This document shows, piece by piece, positions 8,911-17,001 of a DNA stretch of 64,000 nucleotides. The number at the start of each line of letters is the position of its first letter. Position 1 is the stretch's first letter. A program made the position numbers and the translations under genes. The stretch is taken from the NCBI RefSeq assembly GCF_000227135.1, contig NC_018241.1, positions 62,001 through 126,000 on the forward strand. The letters are read 5' to 3'. The DNA is from Leishmania donovani (taxonomy: Eukaryota > Euglenozoa > Kinetoplastea > Trypanosomatida > Trypanosomatidae). The notes below the pieces were generated by a model. The model was not told where the DNA came from. It searched no databases and was given only the letters and a program-made list of their open reading frames with translations.

Positions 8911-11182
8911 GTAAATGCGAAAAATGGAAGGCGAGATGAGCGAGTCTGGGGCAGGCAGTGAGACGCATGCGGCGCTATCTGCGGGTTACTGATTGCGAGG
9001 ACGAGGATACTTGGGGACGGCGGTTGAGGGTGTAGGTGCACTCACCTACGCACGCACGCGGAAAAAAAAAGCAAAGGACAGCAGATCGCAGCACCGTGCG
9101 CCGTTCAGCTGCAACGCCTTGCGTGGCTTCGCTTTGGGGTGATCGCTCCTCTACGCATGTGCGCGCTGTAGTGCGCTAACTTTCACCATCCGTCTTCTCC
9201 CCCTTCCGCGATGTCCTTCGCATCGCCCCACCCACCCTCCCCTCTTGGCCACTCCGTCCTAGCCAGCGCTCTTCCGCTCGGGGGCGGGCAGCGAGGGGCG
9301 GATGCAAGACTTGGAGAGCATTCTCGTCACCTCGTGATGGCTGGCTTTGGCAGCCCTTGCTCTTCCCTCTTTTTGCCTGTCGCCTCTACCGTCTCGTGGC
9401 CGCCTTGTTGTGCAAGTTGCTTCTCTCTGCCATTCCCTCATCGGCATCATGGATGCCACCCGTCAGCGCTGCAGCCCTCGCGTGCCTGCGTCGACTTCGA
9501 TGGGCGTCATTCGGGTTTGATGGCGTTGAGGGGAGCGGAGGGCGGAGGGGAAGGGGACGTGAATACGGGTCGGCAAAGTACGAGAGGCCCTGTGTGAACG
9601 TCCCCACCCACCCAGCAAGAGGCACCGCCACAATCGCACCAAGCATGCAAACGCATGCACGCACGCACGTACGCTCGCCACCACCGCCTTCTCCTTGTCT
9701 CTCTCTCTCCCGATCTCCTTACCTCCCACGTCGCAGCTAACTGGGCTCTTGTTTTATGTATTAGCTGCTGGTTTCGCGGTCGAGGGTCGGGGGTGAGGTC
9801 TCTCTCCTGTTCATTGCCCTTTGCCTAGCGGTGCCTTCCTGGCCGTCTGTGCTGTTGAGAGGTCAGTTGACCTTGGCCCGACTTCCCCGTGTCCATATCG
9901 GTCGGGTATGCATGTGTCTGTGTGCCGTGGCGTGGCTGCACACGGTCGTGTGTGTGCGTGCATTATTTGCGGCTGTTCGTCTTCGCCGTCTTATCTTTGT
10001 TTTGAGGGAGGGGCGTTTCCCTCCCTCCCTCCCCCTCATTGATGGTGATTGCGGAGAGCGATGCCCTTAACGCGGTGTGGGATGGAACATCGTGTCGGCA
10101 TTCCCTCTTCTCCGTGACGTGGGTAGTGCGACGGCCCTTAATACGCGTTTGTGCCCATGCGCGTGCGTCTGTAGGCTCTCTGTATCCCATGCATCACTGG
10201 TGAAGGTGCATTAGAAGTAGTCGATAACGCCGTGTGGATGAGGGGGTGGGTCGCGGAGGGATCCGACCAGAAAACACGAAGGGCGCACCAGTGGAAATGG
10301 CGCATCCCGGGCAGCAAGAGGGACGGTGGGGACATTGGGGACGGTGATGGGTGCGCTCGGGCTCGGCTCGCCGTGTCGTGCTGTTCATGACAGTCGGCAC
10401 CAGCTTGTCCGGTCATGCGGTGGGCCCACCTGCCTCTCTCTTTTACTCGCCGCATCCGCTGGCCATCTCGCCAGGTGTGTTTTCTCCCGTGTGTGTGCAA
10501 GCCATGATCACCTGCTCGTGACTCAGCGGTGGGGCTCAGCCTCTCTGCTCTCCTGCCCTTCCTCTCTCAGTTCGTTGTTCTCCGTCAGAGTAAGACCGCG
10601 GAGGAGCTGCAGCGTAAGCGTCCTCCGGTGACTTTGCGAAAGGGAAGGTGTGGTGTGCCGGTCCTCATCGCCCTCATCACCTGCCCCTCCCCTTCTCTCA
10701 TTGCGCCTCTCTCTCGCGCCCCGGTCGCTGCCTCTCGTCCTCTGTAGGTACTTCTGTCAAAACACAAGGACAGCTTGCCGGGTCGCTCCCCCTCTCTCCT
10801 CCACACAGTCGGCCACCACCGCCACCCCGTACGTGTGTGTGCGTGTGTCTATCGCCATCTCTCCTGGACCCTTGCTCTCGCCGTTTTACGTGTACCAACC
10901 GCTGCCGGCGCACACTGCTCTCCTAACCTCCCCCCCCACTCCCCCTCCTCCCTCCCACGATCACACGCGTTGACTCGCGCACACGCGTGAGCACGCACTT
11001 GTGTGCTGCTCACTGTGGTGGTGGTGGCCCTATCTGCCGCCCTTGGCACCCCGCCCACTATTCTGCATCCCGCTCCGGGGCACACATCGTGAGAGTTAGT
11101 AGCACCTGTGCACTCGCTCTCGCTGTCCCTGTCGCACTACGCTTCGCGTCTCTCTCAAAGACGGCGTGCCTGTCTGTCAGCC
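8911..11182. other. 2.3-kb gene-free stretch, TRAP-gamma to VIT/VWA gene
   Basis: I see no convincing coding sequence. Short open frames such as 9211-9597 are Ser/Pro/His-rich and lack recognisable motifs. There are pyrimidine tracts at about 9661-9720, 10540-10570, 10683-10740 and 10919-10958. The nearest acceptor to the next gene is AG at 11159-11160, after GCTTCGCGTCTCTCTCAA. The stretch is long for one Leishmania UTR pair, so an undetected non-coding RNA is possible but unsupported. Confidence 0.5.
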
Positions 11183-13351
11183 ATGGATCCCAGCGCCGCC
11201 TTCCGCAGCTTCCCGACGCAAGAGCGGGGCATCCTGCTCGCCAGCACGTACAAGCCTCTCTCCCTCCACGCCGCCGACGTGCAGGTGCGCCTCTCCGGCA
11301 GCGCCGCGCAGGTGATTCTATCGCTTGAGTATGTAAACGAGACGAACAAGTTGGTGCGGGCGATTGCCGCATACCCGGCACCGCCGTCGTATCAGCTGCA
11401 ATGCGCAACGCTGCAGGGCCCCGCGCGCGAAATCAGCGCACGCTCGTATGTGCAGTCGCGCCCGCTGCGTTCCGTCGAAGCAGGAAGCGCGCTGCGCGCC
11501 GAGCCGCTCGTAGACACGGCTGTCTCCACCGTAGCCACGCAGTCCGTGCCGTGGGACGTCAGCCCTGGCGAGTCTGTATTGATGAAGGCCGTCTACCACG
11601 TCCCCATCTCGGCGACACATCGTACCGGCGAGATCGTGTTTACGCTGCCCACCTCGCTGATCCCGGCGGCGCAGCGCCCGCCGGATGTGCAGCGAGGGTA
11701 CATGAAATTCCTTGATGCGCGCAGTCAACTGCGACACCTCGCGCAGCAAGGAGGCTCCCTGCGCGTCTGCGTGGACGCGCAGCTGCTCGTGCCACTCCGA
11801 GGCGTGGTGACGCTCGAGAAGGGGCCCGAGGTCGTGCCGGAGATGGGCGTCACCGGCACCAGCGTGAACGTCCATTATGTGGGGGACGCGCGCTTTCAGC
11901 TGACGTACCATGATGACCTCCCGAAGACAGCGTACATGCAGGTGCCGCTCTGCGTGCGTGCACCGGTTGCAGAGACGTCAGAGCCGCTGCGTCTGCACAC
12001 CGTCGCCGCCTCGCCGCCGCCAACCTCTTCGCCGAGCGGCCACTCCACTGCCGAAGTCGCCGCGGCGATGGTGGTTAGCGTTGCCCCGTTCCTCGCCAAT
12101 TGCCCCATCAATGCGGAGATCATGTTTGTGGTGGATGTGCACAGCGCTGCTCTTGGCGCCAGAGCAGCAGAGTCGGTGATGGCGGCGATCGCATCGCTGA
12201 ACGGCACGGCGAGTCTCGTCAACGTGATCCTGTGCCGTGACGCCCACCGCGGCGGGGCCCTGTCGCTGTTGCCAGATGGGTCTGTGCAGTCCTCCGCGGT
12301 GCCGCACGAATCCATGCTAGCCTTCATGAAAGAAGAGGGTGTGCAGACGTCGTCCTCAAAGGGCGCAGCCACCCTCTCCCCTCACCTCCCTTCCCTCCTG
12401 CACGAGATCACCACAGGGCGCGGTATCACCACAAGCATCCCAGCTGGCTACGTCCGCAACGTCATCGTCTTGTCCGACGGCGGAAGCCAACCAGTCGACG
12501 CGGACGCCGTCGCCATGGTGTGCCAAGTAACCAATGCAGGTAGAGCGTGCCGAGTGCACGCCGTCGCCCTCGCGGCCACAGCCGATCACGCGGTGCTTGA
12601 GGCGCTTGCCGAGGCCTGCGGTGGCTACTTTGCGTCGGCAGCGGCGTCCGGCAGCAGCGAAGCGGGTGAGCGCGCCGTAGACGAGGCCGTGCAAGCTGCC
12701 GTCTCTGCCGCTGCTGTCCCGTGTTTGGTCGACATTCGCACGAAGTGGGATGTGACGGGTGGCGACATCGTTGCGGCGTCGAGTGTGCAAACAGCAGCGG
12801 CAGCGCCGTCGCCGTTACGCATGGCCGCCGACGCAGACGGGGGCAATATCGCGTGCATCCCTCACGGAACGCAGCGGCTGCTCTATGGCCTCCTCGCCTC
12901 CGCAAACTCGCAGCTGGCGGTGCGCCTCTTTGGGCGGGTAGGGGAGATGAGGTTGGAGTACACCGCCTCCTCCGCGACCCAGCCGCCACCGCAGTCTGAC
13001 GCAGCCGATAGCGCTGCTGCCGCCGGCGCCGCGGACGAGGAATCTGGTAGGGCACCGCCGATGCTGATGACCGCTGCAGCGGCGGCCCGCATCGCCTACC
13101 TCACGCACATCCTCCACACCACCAGCGAGGATGAGGCACTTGAAGTCATTGCACTCTCCAAGCGCTACATGCTACTGTCACCCTACACGACCCTGACAGA
13201 CGGGAACAGCGGACCTGGTGGTGAGCACAAGATAGGCGGAGTCGTGCACCTGCCTTCGATGCAGGCGGCGGCGCACGTCGAACTCGCCATCCGCGCTCGC
13301 CGGGTCGAGCTGCAGGCGGCCGCCGCTCTTAGAGCATTGCACCCGGCGTGA
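11183..13351 (+). CDS. VIT and von Willebrand A domain protein
   Basis: 722 residues from ATG 11183 (MDPSAAFRSFPTQE). Residues about 15-150 look like a VIT (vault/inter-alpha-trypsin) domain, including AQVILSLEYVNETNKLV. A VWA-like domain starts with EIMFVVDVHSAALG (D318) and continues through NVIVLSDGGSQ. Its metal-binding motif reads D-V-H-S-A instead of D-x-S-x-S, so metal-dependent adhesion is doubtful. Near the C-terminus, ALSKRYMLLSPYTTL matches the short motif that follows VWA in inter-alpha-inhibitor and PARP4-type proteins. No signal peptide is seen, so an intracellular scaffold role is more likely than secretion. Frame upstream of 11183 is serine-rich leader, so the earlier in-frame ATG at 11108 is not preferred. 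Specific function unknown. Confidence 0.82.
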   Translation: MDPSAAFRSFPTQERGILLASTYKPLSLHAADVQVRLSGSAAQVILSLEYVNETNKLVRAIAAYPAPPSYQLQCATLQGPAREISARSYVQSRPLRSVEAGSALRAEPLVDTAVSTVATQSVPWDVSPGESVLMKAVYHVPISATHRTGEIVFTLPTSLIPAAQRPPDVQRGYMKFLDARSQLRHLAQQGGSLRVCVDAQLLVPLRGVVTLEKGPEVVPEMGVTGTSVNVHYVGDARFQLTYHDDLPKTAYMQVPLCVRAPVAETSEPLRLHTVAASPPPTSSPSGHSTAEVAAAMVVSVAPFLANCPINAEIMFVVDVHSAALGARAAESVMAAIASLNGTASLVNVILCRDAHRGGALSLLPDGSVQSSAVPHESMLAFMKEEGVQTSSSKGAATLSPHLPSLLHEITTGRGITTSIPAGYVRNVIVLSDGGSQPVDADAVAMVCQVTNAGRACRVHAVALAATADHAVLEALAEACGGYFASAAASGSSEAGERAVDEAVQAAVSAAAVPCLVDIRTKWDVTGGDIVAASSVQTAAAAPSPLRMAADADGGNIACIPHGTQRLLYGLLASANSQLAVRLFGRVGEMRLEYTASSATQPPPQSDAADSAAAAGAADEESGRAPPMLMTAAAAARIAYLTHILHTTSEDEALEVIALSKRYMLLSPYTTLTDGNSGPGGEHKIGGVVHLPSMQAAAHVELAIRARRVELQAAAALRALHPA

Positions 13352-14490
13352 GGGGCGTCGTCATCCAGAAGTGTTACAGGAAGCGCTTCGAGGGAGGGTG
13401 TCTGTCCCTCACAGCGCACCCTCGCTCTCTCGAAGAGGCAGCACATCGAAGGATGGCTAGAGGAGGAGCCGTTGCGTGCGGTGCTGAGGGAGCGGGCGGG
13501 AATGAAGGCGAAGGAGAGGCCGCCGACACCCCTGAAGCCCACCCACCCAACAACAGCCCCCCTACCTCAGAGCACATGTACAGTGGCCATTCGCTGCAGT
13601 GGTTTTTCTTTTATCCCTTGAATGTAAGACACGTAATACAGCGCATCGGCTTGTGTGTGCGCGTGTGTGCGGCCATCGACTCTGCCGCCTTCTCCTCTTC
13701 CGGTCTTGCCCTGCCCTGCACTGCTCCTCCTTCGCTTCTGTGTTCGCATGTCTCTCCGCTGATGATCATGTACCGTAGCAGCAGCAGCCTCCACACCCAC
13801 CCCTCCCTCTCTCTCTCTCGTGTGTGTGGCGAGGAGGGAAGGAGGAAGGAGAGCCACTGCCGCTGCAGCGCTCAGGGACTCATGTCGCTGTTGCGCCTGA
13901 GAGAGAAGGCGGCGGCAGCGAGGCGGGGCCGGGAGGGACTGCCCAGACCCAACACAACGAGCGCACGTGCGCGTTGCATGTACCTGAGAATTTCAGTTTG
14001 TGTGTTGACCTCATCACCTTTCGCTGTCGATGATGCGCGGCGGAGTTGTCAATTGAATCAAGGGAGAGAGACATAAAACAAAGACGGCAGCCCGCGCTCT
14101 CGGAGAGTGATGGGAAACAGACAGTGAGAGAGAGACGTGTGTGCGTGCCCGCTGTCACACAGCGCACGTCACTCAAGGCGAGCACGAAAACCAAGTTGCA
14201 TCCGCTTCGATTCTTGTGGTGCTGATGTGTTCACGTTCGCTCAGCCCCCCCCTCCTCCTCCACCTCTTCCGCCTCCCTCCTTTCAGTTGGCGACGCGTTC
14301 CTGGTGGGCGTCGCCTTCTACGCGCAGATTGAAGCCCCTCTCTCGCTCCCTTCCTTCCCTTCTCCCTCCCACTTGCAAAGGGCCCACAACACCTTCACCT
14401 TCATCACCGCCACCAAGCCTCGCGCCCGCCCCCTCCCCTTGTGGCATCCCGCTGTTGCTACGTCTCGCACGTAGGCTTGCAAACCATCTG
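13352..14490. other. Intergenic region, VIT/VWA to CAX-like gene
   Basis: No gene supported. An open frame from 13348 to 14076 overlaps the stop of the upstream gene and has UTR-like composition. The stretch ends in the splice signal for the CAX-like gene. Confidence 0.6.
14245..14286 (+). promoter_or_regulatory. Predicted trans-splice acceptor for the CAX-like gene
   Basis: A strong pyrimidine tract from 14245 (CCCCCCCCTCCTCCTCC, then CTCCCTCCTTTC) ends at AG 14285-14286. The first ATG downstream is at 14491, which sets the gene start and implies a leader of about 200 bases. Confidence 0.6.
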
Positions 14491-15975
14491 ATGCTCAGCT
14501 CTAGTGGTGCGTTCATGCAGGACTACGGCACCAGCAGCAGAGTCGGTAGCACGGTCACCTGGTCCATCTCCGGTGGCTCTCTCTTCCGCGGCAGCAGCGC
14601 GGACTCGCCAGTGATAACGAGCAGCACTGGCATGAATGACATCCCGGATGATGTGCATCGGACGGTGATACAGCAGCTGGCGCAGTCGTTCCGCTACGCG
14701 CCCTATGTCAAGGGTCTCTTTCTGCTGTGGGTTCCGCTGGTGCTGATACTGGCTCTCGCCCCGTCCACAGTCGATGCCTCCAGCTCCGCATTGCCGCTGA
14801 TACCTGTGTCGAGGACGGCCGGGAACGCACTGTTCTGGTGTGCACTGCTGCTTATTGTACCCACCAATACGCTTCTTATCGAGTATGTCAAGGACCTGGT
14901 GGTGCGCCACGACAGCCCTTCGCTCGGCATCGCCGCCAACCTTGTCGCCGAGCACGCGGCGGAGCTCACCTTCTCCTTCTTTGCCATGGCCCACTCGAAG
15001 CAATCTCTGTGCTGGGTGAAGCCGATGCTGCTCGGGTGCACCCTGCTGAACCTGCTCGGTGTCCTCGGCTCCTCCATTCTAGCCGCGCCGCTGGCGGACG
15101 GCACTTCCGTCGATCTCGGCATCTCCTCCTGGACCGCCTTCAGCGCCAGCGGCGTGGTTTTCTCAACGGTCGTCTTCCTTCTCCCCACGGTGTACGGCGT
15201 GACGGTGGTCGGGCCCAACGCCGTCGATCAGCTGCGTCGCCAGCACGCACCCGCCAAGGAGGTGGAGGAGCAGCGGATGTACAGCATGCTGTTCATCTCT
15301 CGGAGTCTGGCGCTCTGCGTCTTGGCCGTCTACGCCCTCTACCTCTGGAAAGTGATGCGGGCGAACAGCAACTACGACCTCTCCTCCGACAGCCCTGAGG
15401 CGCCGTCGAGCCTCATCTACGCGCTTCAGTACCACGAACGGCTGCGCGGCACGCGGGACGTCGACCTCGGCAGTCGCTACTCGCAACGTTTTGCGGTGAT
15501 GGGGACGCTGGTTTGTGTAACAACGTTGACGACGCTGTGCTTGGTGCTGGTCGCGACGCTGCCGGCAGCCAAGACAACAACGTCGGTACCGCTCCCCTTC
15601 ACACTGGTGATTCTCCTACCATGTGTCTTTGAAGCCGGCGGCGCGGCGGCGTCGGTTCTCTTGTCGCAAGCCGGCAGACCCGACATCGCCGCCATCATCG
15701 CCTTCTCGTCCATCGTGCATCTGTACATGTTTATTCTGCCAGTGCTGGTGCTGGTAGGGTGGTGGGCACTGCAGGCCCCCCTGGAGCTGTCCTTTCACCC
15801 TTTCCTGGCCTGCTGCTGCTTCGTCTCAACGCTGGTGGTGGCGCAGGTGGTGGCGTCCAACCGCGTGCGGTGGCTAGAGGGCGGGACGCTGCTGGCGCTC
15901 TACGCGCTCATTGTGTGTATCTGTCTGCTCGGACGCTGGCATCTGTGCATGCGTGCAGACGACTCCTACTACTAG
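14491..15975 (+). CDS. Divergent Ca2+/H+ antiporter-like (CAX family) membrane protein
   Basis: 494 residues from the first ATG after the predicted splice acceptor; a second ATG (14515) is only eight codons on. A Ser/Gly-rich N-terminus of about 60 residues precedes about 11 hydrophobic segments. Two inverted repeats typical of CAX exchangers can be recognised. Repeat 1: ALLLIVPTNTLLIEYVKDL followed by NLVAEHAAELTFSFFA and LLGCTLLNLLGVLGSSIL. Repeat 2: PCVFEAGGAAASVLLSQ followed by PDIAAIIAFSSIVHLYMFIL. CAX proteins exchange Ca2+ (or Mn2+) for H+ across vacuolar or acidocalcisome-type membranes. Here the signature GNA-x-E-L reads EHAAEL (E158 kept), and the second motif GNAAEH reads FEAGGA (E381 in an unusual place), so ion specificity may differ or activity may be lost. 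Membrane location is certain; CAX membership is likely. Confidence 0.75.
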   Translation: MLSSSGAFMQDYGTSSRVGSTVTWSISGGSLFRGSSADSPVITSSTGMNDIPDDVHRTVIQQLAQSFRYAPYVKGLFLLWVPLVLILALAPSTVDASSSALPLIPVSRTAGNALFWCALLLIVPTNTLLIEYVKDLVVRHDSPSLGIAANLVAEHAAELTFSFFAMAHSKQSLCWVKPMLLGCTLLNLLGVLGSSILAAPLADGTSVDLGISSWTAFSASGVVFSTVVFLLPTVYGVTVVGPNAVDQLRRQHAPAKEVEEQRMYSMLFISRSLALCVLAVYALYLWKVMRANSNYDLSSDSPEAPSSLIYALQYHERLRGTRDVDLGSRYSQRFAVMGTLVCVTTLTTLCLVLVATLPAAKTTTSVPLPFTLVILLPCVFEAGGAAASVLLSQAGRPDIAAIIAFSSIVHLYMFILPVLVLVGWWALQAPLELSFHPFLACCCFVSTLVVAQVVASNRVRWLEGGTLLALYALIVCICLLGRWHLCMRADDSYY

Positions 15976-16076
15976 CGTCCGCGTGCGCAGCACTGTGTGT
16001 CGTGAAGTCTTCCGTGAAGCCCTGTCAGGTGCAGTGCAGCATGTGGAACGAAGAGACGCCGTGCACGTGCGCATGC

Positions 16077-16106
16077 GTGTGTGTGTGCGTGTGTGTGTGT
16101 GTGTGT
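16077..16106. repeat. (GT)n microsatellite
   Basis: About 30 bases of GT repeat with one interruption, about 100 bases after the stop of the CAX-like gene. Confidence 0.85.
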
Positions 16107-16734
16107 CTTTCTGTGCCTTGGCTGACGAGCACGCAAGTGAGAGTTGCCTTAGTGCGCGGATGTGTTTGAGCGTCCACATCGAAGACGGAAGAGGTGAGCA
16201 GCACGAGCAGGTAGCACAACGCGCCGCCATTCGCATGCTAGGAGCAGCGATGTGAGGTTGAGCATACCCCGTGACGAAGATAGAGGAGGAAGGGAGGGAT
16301 TGGGTTGGGTCAGCAGCATTCGACAGATATGCCGCGTCATGCCCGATGCGTGCATACGCGGCTATATTCGGGTCAGCACGTGTCGGGTGTGGCATACCAC
16401 AGCTGCTGCTCTGTGCACTAGCACCAGCACACGCACGCACACTACAGCGCCTTCCACACACCCCTCCCTCTCCCTCTCTCCTGTCCATGGTTTTCGCCTT
16501 TGATCAGGGCGCCCTACAGCCACCCTCTCAGCTTCTCGCCATCCGTCACCTCCGGGCCCCTAACGCGCCTCTCTCTCTCGCTTGGGTGGGAAGAGTGAGC
16601 GAGTGAGCAACGCAACGCGAGACGCACTCGTTGCGTCGCCTCCCCACCATCTCATCACCCACTACCATCCCATCCTGAATCTCTAGCAGCGCGAAGGTAA
16701 CCCACACACGTGCTCACAAAGACGTGCACGCGCT

Positions 16735-16778
16735 CCTTCTTCGCCCTCCCCTCCTGCATTGTTTGTGCTGCCTCTCAG
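16735..16778 (+). promoter_or_regulatory. Predicted trans-splice acceptor for the CCHC gene
   Basis: Tract TCCTTCTTCGCCCTCCCCTCC followed by TGCTGCCTCTCAG, with AG at 16777-16778. The next ATG is at 17002, the chosen start. A further tract at 16974-16990 lies between them. Confidence 0.45.
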
Positions 16779-17001
16779 TGACGCAACGGGAGGGCGCGCT
16801 GTCGACGCGGCTGCATCTCGCGTCAAGAAAAGCCGGACCTGCTTCTCCGTCACCTCAACTAAGGGCTTGGTGGGCCCCACAACGTGCCTTTCACACCCCT
16901 CCCCGCCCACACCGGTCGCTGCCACAGACGCCGCGCGCTACAGGGCCTGCAGCACCTCCTCGACCCTCGTGGCTCTCTCTCTCCCGTTCCTCCGACCTGG
17001 C

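Larger units (their letters stand above)
15976..17001. other. Intergenic region, CAX-like to CCHC gene
   Basis: Contains a GT repeat at about 16077-16106 and a pyrimidine tract at about 16461-16487. A second tract leads to the predicted acceptor at 16777-16778. No coding region is seen; frames upstream of 17002 are leader-like. Confidence 0.6.

Noticed and set aside
13348..14076. Forward frame of 242 codons after the VIT/VWA gene
   Set aside because: It overlaps the upstream stop and is rich in Ser, Arg, His and Cys from UTR microsatellites, with no family features.
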